From the NCBI RefSeq assembly GCF_014838715.1, contig NZ_CP061947.1, positions 248,001 to 312,000 of the forward strand: a DNA stretch of 64,000 bases. The letters are read 5' to 3'. Numbering within the stretch: the first letter of the stretch is position 1; every line of letters starts with the position of its first letter. This DNA comes from Algoriphagus sp. Y33 (GTDB lineage: Bacteria > Bacteroidota > Bacteroidia > Cytophagales > Cyclobacteriaceae). Made by a program: the position numbers and the translations under genes. Shown here piece by piece: positions 44,137 to 52,879 of the stretch. A model generated the notes under the pieces. That model was not told the origin of the DNA. It made no database searches and saw only the letters and a list, made by a program, of their open reading frames with translations.

Positions 44137-45324
44137 ATGCAGTCAAACAAAATAGTCTATAATCCTATTCGCATTGGTTACAGCCTTTCACTTTCCGGTC
44201 CAGTGGCAGAGAATACAAAAGCAGTAATGCTAGCACACAGCATTTGGGAAGAAGACATCAACAGTAAAGGAGGGCTTCTTGGTCGTAAAGTAGAATTGGT
44301 CTGTTACAACGACAATGGAGATCCTTTACAAGTATACGATAGCTATAAAAAGCTTTTGGATGAGGATAAAGTAGATTTGGTTATTGGAGGTTATGGAACC
44401 AATACTATTGCAGCTTCGATGCCCATTATTATGGAGCGTAAACGTTTTTTGGTCGGACTGATGGGGTTAGGGGTTAATTTAAACCTGAAATACGCGAATT
44501 ATTTTGCGATGATTCCTACAGGCCCAAAGCCTAATTCAACGCTTACGGAAGGCTTTTTTGCCCTTGCAGCTTCCCAAAGGCCTAAACCTCTCACCGTCGC
44601 CATACTTTCTGCCGATGCGGAATTTTCAAAAAATCCGGTTATTGGTGCCAAAGAAAATGCAGAAAAATATGGTTTTCAGGTTGTTTATCAGGAAACCTAC
44701 CCACTGTCAACAGAAGATTTCACATCCCTGATAGACCGGGTACAAGCTACTAATGCTGATCTATTTTTCATATGTTCTTATTTGAAGGATTCTATAGGTT
44801 TGGTCCGTGCGATTCATAAAAGTGACTATCGTCCGAAGATGGTTGGAGGAGCTATGATTGGCCCCCAGAGTGCTTCCGTAAAAACGGAACTGGGTCCGCT
44901 TTTAAATGGTTTCGTCAATTATGAATATTGGATGCCGGTACCAAAGATGGACTTTCCGGGGGTTGCTGATATGTTAGCCATCTATCAGGAAAGGGCAATT
45001 GAAAATAATGTAGATGCACTGGGTTACTATATGGCGCCCTTGGCGTATGCGCAACTGCAAATACTTGAGCAGGCGGTTAAGATGACAGCTAGTCTGGATG
45101 ATGAGGTTCTTGCAGCATATTGCAGGGCAAATACCTTTGAAACAGTAATGGGCAGCGTGCGTTTTGATGAAGGAGGTGAGTGGGCAGAACCACGGGTTTT
45201 GCAAGTACAATTTCAACACATCGATGACCATGAAATTGAAACTTTTAAAGATAGCCGGGTGCAAGTGGTTGTAGAGCCTCCAGCCTATGCCTCTGGATCA
45301 TTACTGTACCCTTACGCTCCATAA
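44137..45324 (+). CDS. periplasmic-binding-like protein (branched-chain amino acid receptor fold) without signal peptide
   Basis: 395 residues from ATG 44137; a GTG at 44125 would add four residues. The whole protein matches the Leu/Ile/Val-binding Peripla_BP_6 fold (IRIGYSLSLSGPVAENTKAV; DDKVDLVIGGYGTNTI-like; YFAMIPTGPKPNS). No signal peptide or lipobox is present, and no ABC permease or ATPase gene is nearby, so it may be a cytoplasmic ligand sensor or enzyme-like derivative rather than a transport receptor. Gene order places it between a nitroreductase and a pirin. Confidence 0.85.
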   Translation: MQSNKIVYNPIRIGYSLSLSGPVAENTKAVMLAHSIWEEDINSKGGLLGRKVELVCYNDNGDPLQVYDSYKKLLDEDKVDLVIGGYGTNTIAASMPIIMERKRFLVGLMGLGVNLNLKYANYFAMIPTGPKPNSTLTEGFFALAASQRPKPLTVAILSADAEFSKNPVIGAKENAEKYGFQVVYQETYPLSTEDFTSLIDRVQATNADLFFICSYLKDSIGLVRAIHKSDYRPKMVGGAMIGPQSASVKTELGPLLNGFVNYEYWMPVPKMDFPGVADMLAIYQERAIENNVDALGYYMAPLAYAQLQILEQAVKMTASLDDEVLAAYCRANTFETVMGSVRFDEGGEWAEPRVLQVQFQHIDDHEIETFKDSRVQVVVEPPAYASGSLLYPYAP

Positions 45325-45432
45325 ATAAGTGATTTGATGAGGGTGTTGTAAGTACTATTAAAAATAGAGAGTCAATTTCAGCTAAATAACAAATATGAAA
45401 TCTACTTTATCATTATCAATAATTTATTAATT

Positions 45433-46347
45433 ATGCTGGATATTGTTATAGAAGCCAGAGAGGCTAAAATCTCATCAGACTTTGCAGTTAAACGTATTCT
45501 TCCCTATCAGCTTCGCAGGATGGTGGGGCCTTTTATTTTTATGGACCATGGCGGTCCATTAACTATGCCGAAAGGATCCATAAGTAGTCTGGATGTATTG
45601 CCACATCCCCATATTGGTTTATCCACAGTCAGTTACTTGTTCAGCGGAAATGTGACTCATCGGGATAGCCTGGGAATAGAGCAGGTGATAACTCCCGGTG
45701 AAGTAAACTGGATGACTGCCGGAAAGGGGATTACACATAGCGAACGGTTTGAAGATCCGGCGATGCTGGCCGGAGGGGAACTGGAAATGATTCAAACTTG
45801 GGTAGCGCTTCCTGAAAAGGATGAAGAAAGCGATCCGTCCTTCGAAAACTATAAGCCGGAAAAATTGTCTGTATTTACGGATACAGGGGTTTGGATGCGA
45901 TTGATTGCAGGAGATGCCTATGGCTTGAAAAGCAATGTCAAGACACATTCGCCCATGTTTTATGTGCATGTGGTGTTGGAGCAGGGGACTCATTTTGGCT
46001 TGCCTACTGGGCACAGCGAGCGGGGAGCCTACATTGTCAGAGGGAGCGTGGAAGTAAACGGGATCACCTATGCAGCGGGAAATCTGATGGTGTTCACCAA
46101 AGGAGTTGACCCATTGATTATAGCCAAGGAAAAGACCACGTTGATGATGCTTGGTGGCGAACACCTGGGTGATCGGTATATCTGGTGGAATTTTGTGTCC
46201 AGTAGAAGAGAAAGGATTGAACAGGCCAAGGAGGATTGGAAACAGGGACGCATTGTTTTGCCACCTATGGACAGTGAAGAATATGTTCCCTTGCCTGAAG
46301 AGAAGAGCAGGCCGGCAGGAGGTCCGCCTCCCAATGCACTTTCATAA
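45433..46347 (+). CDS. pirin family protein
   Basis: 304 residues with the pirin double cupin. The N-terminal cupin has the metal-binding HPHIGLSTVSYLFSGNVTHR pattern (His-x-His, then His) and AGKGITHSERFED (His and Glu); the second cupin (about 170-260) lacks metal ligands as usual. Some pirins act as quercetinases or redox-responsive iron proteins. Complete, in contrast to the fragment at 38329. Confidence 0.93.
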   Translation: MLDIVIEAREAKISSDFAVKRILPYQLRRMVGPFIFMDHGGPLTMPKGSISSLDVLPHPHIGLSTVSYLFSGNVTHRDSLGIEQVITPGEVNWMTAGKGITHSERFEDPAMLAGGELEMIQTWVALPEKDEESDPSFENYKPEKLSVFTDTGVWMRLIAGDAYGLKSNVKTHSPMFYVHVVLEQGTHFGLPTGHSERGAYIVRGSVEVNGITYAAGNLMVFTKGVDPLIIAKEKTTLMMLGGEHLGDRYIWWNFVSSRRERIEQAKEDWKQGRIVLPPMDSEEYVPLPEEKSRPAGGPPPNALS

Positions 46348-46528
46348 ACAAGCTCTTAACCTGAATTCGACCTTAATTTATTGATCAACTTTTCCAAAGT
46401 TGATGTTTAGTTGACATTTCTTAATATCTGTCAGAGTTTATAGTTGCATTAGACTCTTAAAATTAATTGAATCTTTGGGAAAGGTTTGTTTAAAGTAAGT
46501 CAAAACATATGCCATGCGGTATAATTAT

Positions 46529-46542
46529 CGATTAATTAATCG
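46529..46542. promoter_or_regulatory. 14-bp perfect palindrome CGATTAATTAATCG
   Basis: Lies 87 bp before the LLM oxidoreductase gene in a 281-bp intergenic region; a plausible dimer-binding operator with no known ligand protein. Confidence 0.4.
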
Positions 46543-46628
46543 AACTCAGGTTCTTAGTATTAAGAGAGAAGTTTAAGATCAGTATTAAAAACAAGAGTTT
46601 TCAACAACAGTACTAAAAAGAAGAAAAA

Positions 46629-47651
46629 ATGGAAATAGGAATAGATAGTTTTGCTTCGGCAATGTATGGCAGTAATTCGCTTAGTAACGTCGATGCAATG
46701 GAGCAGCTATTGGATCGGATCTCAATTGCCGATGAAGCCGGGCTTGATGTATTTGGCATCGGTGAGCATCATAAAAGGGAATTTCTTGATTCTGCCCCGG
46801 AAGTAATCCTTGCCGCAGCGGCGGCAAGGACCAAAAGGATTATTCTTGGCAGTGCTGTTAAAGTGTTAAGCACTGATGACCCCGTGAGAGTTTATCAAAG
46901 TTTTGCAACGCTTGATCTTATCTCAAAGGGCCGGGCAGAACTGGTTGTAGGCCGGGGATCTGCGATAGAAGCCTACCCGCTGTTCGGTTATAATCTAAAA
47001 GATTACGATGCCCTTTTTAAAGAAAAACTGGAATTACTGCTTGAGATACGTGAGAATGAATTCATTACGTGGAAAGGTAAATTCAGGCCTTCTCTTGAAA
47101 ACCTACCTGTATATCCCAGAGCAATGCAGAAAAAACTGCCTGTTTGGCTGGGAGTGGGAGGTACTCCTGAATCATTTGTGCGTGCCGGATCATTGGGATT
47201 GCCCTTAATGGTAGCCGTGATAGGTGGTGAAACAGAACGGTTCCGACCTCTGGTCGATCTGTATCGCGAAGCTGGTCGAAAAGCGGGCTATTCGCCGGAA
47301 CAGCTGAAAGTCGGACTTCATTCTCCCGGGTATGTGGCTGAAACGAGTGAACAGGCGATTGCAGATTATTATCCTGGGTATGCCGAGCTGTGGACCAAAT
47401 TAGGGAGAGAGCGTGGATGGCCACCGGTAACCCGGACGCAATTCAATTCACTGGTCGCTCCCAAAGGAGTATTGGTAGTTGGTGGTCCGGAAGAGGTTGC
47501 TGAAAAATTGCTAAGGCACAGTAAGGCTCTTGGCGGCATTGACCGGTTTACGTTTCAAATGGATAATGCAGGATTATCTCACCGGCAATTGTTACACTCC
47601 ATTGAATTGATCGGCGCGAAGGTTATCCCGCTTATTAAGCACGCTGTATAA
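46629..47651 (+). CDS. LLM class flavin-dependent oxidoreductase
   Basis: 340 residues, a bacterial luciferase-like TIM barrel: EIGIDSFASAMY start, VFGIGEHHKREFLDSAPEVI, RTKRIILGSAVKVLSTDDPV and GRAELVVGRGSAIEAYPLFG are the family core. FMNH2- or F420-dependent monooxygenase activity is likely; substrate unknown. The stop lies 5 bp before the next start, so it is co-transcribed with the porin gene at 47657. Confidence 0.92.
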   Translation: MEIGIDSFASAMYGSNSLSNVDAMEQLLDRISIADEAGLDVFGIGEHHKREFLDSAPEVILAAAAARTKRIILGSAVKVLSTDDPVRVYQSFATLDLISKGRAELVVGRGSAIEAYPLFGYNLKDYDALFKEKLELLLEIRENEFITWKGKFRPSLENLPVYPRAMQKKLPVWLGVGGTPESFVRAGSLGLPLMVAVIGGETERFRPLVDLYREAGRKAGYSPEQLKVGLHSPGYVAETSEQAIADYYPGYAELWTKLGRERGWPPVTRTQFNSLVAPKGVLVVGGPEEVAEKLLRHSKALGGIDRFTFQMDNAGLSHRQLLHSIELIGAKVIPLIKHAV

Positions 47652-47656
47652 AAGAT

Positions 47657-49021
47657 TTGCTACCCGTGCGTACAGTCTTTCTTTTGTTAGTATTTTTTTG
47701 CTTTTCGGCGCACGGGCAGCAAGTTGTTCCTTTTCAACAAATGCGATATGACGAAGATTATTCCGTATTGGAGAAGGATACAGTAAACGACTGGTATTCT
47801 AGTTTAAAATACTTGAAGATCAATAAGGGAATATATGTCAGTTTTGGTGGCAGTTTTAGAGTCCAGTACCTGATTATGAATAATGAGGGCTGGAATCCTG
47901 CTTTGAGGGATGAGGACGGGTTTATGTTGACAAGATGGTTGCTTCACGCAGACCTGCACCTTTCAAAGAAGGTACGCATTTTTGCAGAAGTGCAAAGCGC
48001 CCTTGCAAACAGCAGGAAGATTTTCGTGCCCGTTGAAGAGAATCCATTGAAGGCTCATCAGCTGTTTATAGATTATAAGCCTTTTAACCGCATATCACTG
48101 ACGCTAAGAGCTGGTAGGCAAGAACTCAGTTATGGATCACAGCGGTTGATTTCTGTTAGGGATGCTCCGAATAGCCGTCGATCTTTTGATGGGATTAAGG
48201 CTATCATAAGGCAGCAAAAGGTCAATACTGATGTGTTTTATATGCACGCCGTGGAAGATAAGATCGGGATTTTTGACGATACCTCTTCTTCAGACTTAAG
48301 ACTTTGGGGTGCCTTTTCTGATATTTCAACATCGAAGGAGAACCTAAATCTTAATTTCTATTACTTGGGATTTTACAATGCCGAAGCGCTGTTTAATGAT
48401 GGTGCGGGAATAGAAAAAAGGCATACCCTGGCCGCCAGGATAGTTAAATACGGTAGAAGATGGCGCTATGATTTAGAGGGAGGGTATCAATTTGGAACAA
48501 TAGGAGACAGAAAAATAGCTGCATGGAGTACTGCCTTTGCCACCTCATATCGATTTAATGAAATGGCATATTCTCCTGTGATTGGTCTTAAGACTGATAT
48601 AATCAGTGGAGATAAAAGTAATACAGACCGGAAGCATCAAACATTGAATCCTTTGTTTGCTCCGGGTGCCTATTTTGGCATGGCAGCACCATTAGGGCCA
48701 AGCAACCTTATTGATGTCCACCCAAGTGTGAGTCTGAAATTAGGTAATACAACGTCTTTTTCCTGTGATTATTCCTTTCTGTGGCGATACAGTATAGGTG
48801 ACGGGATTTATAGACCAAATATGATCCCGTATTTCGAATTCGATGATACACCTGCCCGCTATATAGGCAGTCAGATTTCATGTGTATTTATTTTTCAACC
48901 TACTAGGCATATTTCCCTGACCACAGGTATGAGTTGGTTTAATTCTGGGAAATACCTTAAGAGCGTTACCGTAGGTAATGATATTTTATTTGGATTTATC
49001 AGTGCCCAAGTAAAATTCTAG
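47657..49021 (+). CDS. alginate-export-type outer-membrane porin (paralogue 1)
   Basis: About 454 residues. The start is uncertain: TTG at 47657 or GTG at 47666, the second giving a cleaner signal peptide (RTVFLLLVFFCFSAHGQQ). The mature part is an alginate_exp-type 18-stranded barrel (GSFRVQYLIMNNEGW; FAEVQSALANSRKI; ELSYGSQRLISVRDAPNSRRSFDG), ending in VKF. Such porins pass small carboxylates or sugars through the outer membrane. A paralogue is at 52880. Confidence 0.85.
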   Translation: MLPVRTVFLLLVFFCFSAHGQQVVPFQQMRYDEDYSVLEKDTVNDWYSSLKYLKINKGIYVSFGGSFRVQYLIMNNEGWNPALRDEDGFMLTRWLLHADLHLSKKVRIFAEVQSALANSRKIFVPVEENPLKAHQLFIDYKPFNRISLTLRAGRQELSYGSQRLISVRDAPNSRRSFDGIKAIIRQQKVNTDVFYMHAVEDKIGIFDDTSSSDLRLWGAFSDISTSKENLNLNFYYLGFYNAEALFNDGAGIEKRHTLAARIVKYGRRWRYDLEGGYQFGTIGDRKIAAWSTAFATSYRFNEMAYSPVIGLKTDIISGDKSNTDRKHQTLNPLFAPGAYFGMAAPLGPSNLIDVHPSVSLKLGNTTSFSCDYSFLWRYSIGDGIYRPNMIPYFEFDDTPARYIGSQISCVFIFQPTRHISLTTGMSWFNSGKYLKSVTVGNDILFGFISAQVKF

Positions 49022-49113
49022 GCAGAAGTATGAATTTCTGAAGTCACAGTCTAAAGATAAATTCTTTAGTATTACTGAAAATTCCCAGATCAACTCTTTT
49101 CCAATCAAAAAAA

Positions 49114-49136
49114 GCAGACATTCAAACTTTGTCTGC
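49114..49136 (-). terminator. hairpin with T-run on the minus strand
   Basis: GCAGACA / TGTCTGC with a 9-nt loop; read on the minus strand it is followed by a run of seven T. It would block antisense transcription; on the plus strand it lacks a T-run. Confidence 0.5.
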
Positions 49137-49194
49137 CTAGTAATTTACACATTGGATTTTTTATTTCCTGTGGCTATTAAAATGCACATAAAAA

Positions 49195-49230
49195 TTTCTT
49201 AAATATCAGAAAAATGAAATATTTAAGAAA
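49195..49230. promoter_or_regulatory. tandem enhancer (UAS) of sigma-54 promoter P4
   Basis: TTTCTTAAATATCAGAAA (49195-49212) followed directly by AATGAAATATTTAAGAAA (49213-49230), whose right part is an inverted TTTCTTAAAT half. First base 90 bp before the promoter GG. Confidence 0.8.
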
Positions 49231-49283
49231 ATTATTTGTCAAGAAAATGATCTAACTAATTGAAAATCAAATTAATATAAAGT

Positions 49284-49299
49284 TGGCACGTGATTAGTA
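49284..49299 (+). promoter_or_regulatory. sigma-54 promoter P4
   Basis: TGGCACGTGATTAGTA: GG-N10-GT. TTGA (49260-49263) starts 25 bp upstream of the GG. Points to the secreted isochorismatase at 49562. Confidence 0.78.
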
Positions 49300-49561
49300 A
49301 TACTTGTTATATAGCATCATTGTAAATGCAGTTTTATTATTCCAATGAAATGAATAGTGAGTGATTTATGATCATCTGTTATTTAAGTTTAATTTCTAGT
49401 GTTGGATTTTATAGTTCGGGACAATTTGAGAATAGTAATATGGTAGGTAATAGCGATTTACTCAATTGTAATATCCTTATTTCGCTTTATGGGTAGAGAA
49501 TAATATATGCTTATAATATGTGTAAAATAACTGTTTATAACCGTCAGAACATACAAAAAAA

Positions 49562-50248
49562 ATGAAGAAAACAATTTTATTTATCGCAGTTGGATTTTTA
49601 TCCGTATCAGGTTTTGCACAAAAGCCAAGCCCGGAGTTATTGAGTCCCACTAACCATGCGTTGGTGATGATAGACCACGAAGGTCAAATGGCTTTTGCAA
49701 CTAATAGTATTTCAATGGATGTATTGAGGAATAATGTTGCACTAGTGGTGGGTGCATCCAAAATATTTGAAATACCTACGGTAATAACCACCGTGGCAGA
49801 AGAATCCTTTAGCGGTCCGGTGTTTCCGGAAATTTTGGAGGCATATCCGGATAAAACAACCTACATGGACCGTACTACAATGAATACATGGGAAGATGTT
49901 AACGCTCATAAAGCCATAACGGAAAAGGGAAAAAAGAAATTGGTTATGGGAGGCCTTTGGACCAGTGTATGTATCGTAGGGCCGGTTTTGTCTGCTATAA
50001 GCGAAGGGTATGATGTTTATGTGATTACTGATGCATCAGGTGATATTTCAAAAGAAGCCCACGACCAATCAATTACCCGTATGGTTCAGGCAGGTGCGAA
50101 ACCAATTACTTCGTTGCAATATCTACTAGAGTTACAAAGGGATTGGGCCAGACAGGAAACCTACAAGCCTGTAAATGATCTGGTTGTGAAATATGGTGGT
50201 GCATACGGTATAGGTGTACAATATGCCAGAGAGATGCTTAAACACTAG
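49562..50248 (+). CDS. isochorismatase-family cysteine hydrolase, exported
   Basis: 228 residues. A signal peptide (KKTILFIAVGFLSVSGFAQ) precedes the hydrolase domain; catalytic Asp38 (LVMIDHEGQ) and Cys137 (GLWTSVCIVGP) are present, with NTWEDV and TDASGDISKEAHDQ as in the cytoplasmic paralogue at 37072. It probably acts in the periplasm on the same type of small amide. Both paralogues are first genes after equivalent sigma-54 promoters, suggesting one response with enzymes in two compartments. Confidence 0.92.
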   Translation: MKKTILFIAVGFLSVSGFAQKPSPELLSPTNHALVMIDHEGQMAFATNSISMDVLRNNVALVVGASKIFEIPTVITTVAEESFSGPVFPEILEAYPDKTTYMDRTTMNTWEDVNAHKAITEKGKKKLVMGGLWTSVCIVGPVLSAISEGYDVYVITDASGDISKEAHDQSITRMVQAGAKPITSLQYLLELQRDWARQETYKPVNDLVVKYGGAYGIGVQYAREMLKH

Positions 50249-50309
50249 TCCCATATGTAAAAGTAGCCTGCAGCAATGCAGGTGGCACTTTACATGGAGA
50301 ACCTGTTAT

Positions 50310-50364
50310 AAAATCGAGCCTGCCGGCAGGCAGGTGTGGCCGCTAAGAATCAAATTATAATCAC
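50310..50364 (+). repeat. R element copy 5a (internally deleted)
   Basis: AAAATCGAGC, inserted hairpin CTGCCGGCAGGCAGG, then directly TGTGGCCGCTAAGAATC and tail AAATTATAATCAC. The core and middle are missing between the two normal boundaries. Confidence 0.78.
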
Positions 50365-50455
50365 ATGAAATCGAGCATGACTAAAACGACACACACTGGG
50401 ATGATTATCCCATATGCGAGATTCCATGTGGCCATTAAAAACAAATTATAATCAC
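50365..50455 (+). repeat. R element copy 5b, leader of the amidohydrolase gene
   Basis: ATGAAATCGAGCATG, core GGGATGATTATCCC, 3' arm ATGCGAGATTCCATGTGGCC, tail ACAAATTATAATCAC. The 5' CACATG and 3' CATGTG ends of the hairpin covary with CATATG/CATATG in copy 2b. The next base is the gene ATG. Confidence 0.85.
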
Positions 50456-52255
50456 ATGAAACAATTTATATCGACCTCTATTGTTTATCTGGCCATTGTT
50501 TCGTGTTCTATTAAGGGAAACAAGAATATTAAGTATGCTGACCTGATTGTTCACAATGCTAAAGTTGCTGTTATGGATACTGATAAAACATTCACTGAAG
50601 CCATCGCCATTAAGGATGGGATGGTTTTGGAGACAGGATCAAATGCAGGGATTTTCAAGTTTGTAAATGAAAACACCAAAACCATTGATGCCAAAGGAAG
50701 AACTTTAATTCCAGGGCTCAATGATTCCCACCTGCATCTGACAAGAGGTGGACGGTTTTATAACACAGAACTGCGCTGGGATGGGGTAAGAACTTTGAAA
50801 ACAGCCTTACAAATGCTTAAGGAGCAGGCTGAAAGAACCCCGGAAGGTCAGTGGGTGAGGGTAATCGGAGGATGGAGCCCCTTTCAGTTTGAAGAAAAAC
50901 GCTTTCCTACCTCCGAAGAAATCAATGAAGCAACCGGTGAGGTCCCTGCTTTTGTACTGTTTTTATACAGCAGAGGCTGGCTGAATGTTGCCGGTTTAGA
51001 AGCGATGGGTATAGATGAAAATTTAGAAGCACCGGAAGGAAGTAGTTTTGAAAAAGGACCGGATGGTAAATTGACCGGGGTTCTTTTGGCAGAACCAAAT
51101 CCTACAATTTTATACCAAAGGATTGCTGCTTTACCTCCCTTGCCCAAGGAGGAAATGATAAACTCCACCAAACAGTTTTATCGAGAACTGAACAGCTTTG
51201 GGATTACCAGCGGTATCGATGCCGGCGGGGGAGGTCATCAATTTCCCGAAGACTATTCAGCAACCCGGCTTTTAGCTGAAGCAGGTGAGATGCCCATCCG
51301 TCTTTCCTATTATTTGTTTCCCCAAAACAAGGGAGAAGAATATGCTGAATTTCAGGAATGGATGGCCAACAATGAGGCTGGTCATAATGGGGAACTGCAT
51401 TTGGACCACGGGTATGAGCTAGAAGGAGGCGGGGAGTTTTTGACTTGGAGCGCGGGCGATTTTGAAAATTTTTTGGCTCCCCAGCCCATGCTGGAAGACA
51501 GGACAACCTGGAGAGAAGATTTTAAGAGAATTATTAGGCTTCACGTGGACAAGGGTTGGCCATTTCGGATCCATGCTACTTATGGAGAAACCATAGCCAA
51601 TATGTTGGATGTAATTGAAGAGGTAAATCGGGAAACCAATGGAAAACTGGCTTCCAAAAGATGGCTTTTTGACCATGCGGAAACAGTTAAGGATGAGGAT
51701 TTAAGCCGGATAAAAGCCTTAAACGGTGGTATAGCAATTCAGGCTCGTCTTGCATACGCCGGTGAGTTTTTTGTCGAACGTTATGGGGTTGAAAAAGCAA
51801 AACAGGCGCCGCCGGTTCGTAAGATGATAGATATTGGACTCCCTGTAGGAGCTGGGACGGATGGTACCAGAGTGGCAAGCTACAATCCATGGCCGGCTTT
51901 ATATTGGTTGATTACAGGCAAGACTGTAGGGGATTTTCAATTGGCTGAACCTTCAAACCAGTTATCAAGGGAAGAAGTATTGCGCTTATACACGCATGGA
52001 AGCGCATGGATTTCTGATGAGGAAACTGTAAAAGGAACGTTGGAAAAGGGGATGTTTGCAGACTTTGCATTATTATCCGATGATTATTTTACAATTCCCG
52101 AGAAAGAAATCAACAATATAAAATCAATACTTACTGTAGTGGGAGGGAAAGTGGTTTTTGCTTCAGATGAATATGTAGGTATGAACCCAAAGTTGCCGGA
52201 GGTAATGCCAAACTGGTCTCCGATAAATTTTTACGGAGGTTATCAAAACAAATAA
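50456..52255 (+). CDS. amidohydrolase (YtcJ-like), lipoprotein
   Basis: 599 residues from the ATG at 50456. An earlier in-frame start at 50414 lies inside R element 5b and would spoil the lipoprotein signal (QFISTSIVYLAIVSCSIKG, Cys in VSCS). The domain is an amidohydrolase_3 TIM barrel: metal site LNDSHLHLTRGG, later FDHAE, and VGAGTDGTRVASYNPW with the metal-binding Asp. These enzymes hydrolyse amide or carbamoyl bonds of small molecules. It is followed 27 bp later by a YceI gene. Confidence 0.9.
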   Translation: MKQFISTSIVYLAIVSCSIKGNKNIKYADLIVHNAKVAVMDTDKTFTEAIAIKDGMVLETGSNAGIFKFVNENTKTIDAKGRTLIPGLNDSHLHLTRGGRFYNTELRWDGVRTLKTALQMLKEQAERTPEGQWVRVIGGWSPFQFEEKRFPTSEEINEATGEVPAFVLFLYSRGWLNVAGLEAMGIDENLEAPEGSSFEKGPDGKLTGVLLAEPNPTILYQRIAALPPLPKEEMINSTKQFYRELNSFGITSGIDAGGGGHQFPEDYSATRLLAEAGEMPIRLSYYLFPQNKGEEYAEFQEWMANNEAGHNGELHLDHGYELEGGGEFLTWSAGDFENFLAPQPMLEDRTTWREDFKRIIRLHVDKGWPFRIHATYGETIANMLDVIEEVNRETNGKLASKRWLFDHAETVKDEDLSRIKALNGGIAIQARLAYAGEFFVERYGVEKAKQAPPVRKMIDIGLPVGAGTDGTRVASYNPWPALYWLITGKTVGDFQLAEPSNQLSREEVLRLYTHGSAWISDEETVKGTLEKGMFADFALLSDDYFTIPEKEINNIKSILTVVGGKVVFASDEYVGMNPKLPEVMPNWSPINFYGGYQNK

Positions 52256-52282
52256 ATTAATTATTATTTAAATAAAAATGTA

Positions 52283-52810
52283 ATGAGCATGACAGCAAAA
52301 ACTAAGTGGATTATTGACACAGCACATTCTGAAATCGGCTTCAAGGTAAAACACATGATGATTTCTACCGTGACCGGTCATTTTGAAAATTTTCATGCAA
52401 CAGCTGAAAGTAGTAATGATGATTTCATTGATGCGGATTTTGACTTTTCTGCCCAAACGGCATCTATCAACACAAAAAACGGGGATAGGGACGCACACTT
52501 AAAATCAGATGATTTTTTCAATGCAGAAAAGTATCCTGAATTAGTATTTAAGTCAACATCCTTTGATGGAGAAATCTTAGTGGGGAATTTAACTATCAGG
52601 GATATTACTAAGGAAATTAAATTGGATGTTGATTTCAATGGTATAGCTGTAGATCCTTATGGCCAAACAAAAGCAGGTTTTGAAGCTACCGGAACTCTTA
52701 ACAGAAAGGATTTTAATCTTACTTGGAGTGCTGTGACCGAATCTGGAAATATTGTAGTAAGTGATACTGTGAAATTAATTATAAATGTTCAATTTATTAA
52801 GAAAGTTTAA
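52283..52810 (+). CDS. YceI family protein
   Basis: 175 residues, a complete YceI/lipocalin-like barrel (WIIDTAHSEIGFKVKHMMIS; SINTKNGDRDAHLKSDDFFN; KYPELVFKST). No signal peptide, so it is cytoplasmic, unlike E. coli YceI. Members bind long polyprenyl or quinone-type lipids. Its place among quinone-handling genes is consistent with that. Confidence 0.92.
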   Translation: MSMTAKTKWIIDTAHSEIGFKVKHMMISTVTGHFENFHATAESSNDDFIDADFDFSAQTASINTKNGDRDAHLKSDDFFNAEKYPELVFKSTSFDGEILVGNLTIRDITKEIKLDVDFNGIAVDPYGQTKAGFEATGTLNRKDFNLTWSAVTESGNIVVSDTVKLIINVQFIKKV

Positions 52811-52879
52811 ATTGTCATATATAAAATAAGTATCCTTCAATGGGCTCTTATTTTGTAAATACTACACGAGTCTTAAGTT

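Larger units (their letters stand above)
49022..49561. other. intergenic, 540 bp, with sigma-54 promoter P4
   Basis: A hairpin (49114-49136) lies first, then the enhancer and promoter P4 (49195-49299), then a 260-bp AT-rich leader. Confidence 0.6.

Noticed and set aside
45619..46164. 181-codon minus-strand frame
   Set aside because: Antisense to the pirin gene, which has full cupin motifs.
46415..46436. TTTCTTAATATCTGTCAGAG as a further enhancer site
   Set aside because: Half-similar to the UAS, but no GG-N10-GT promoter lies about 90 bp downstream.
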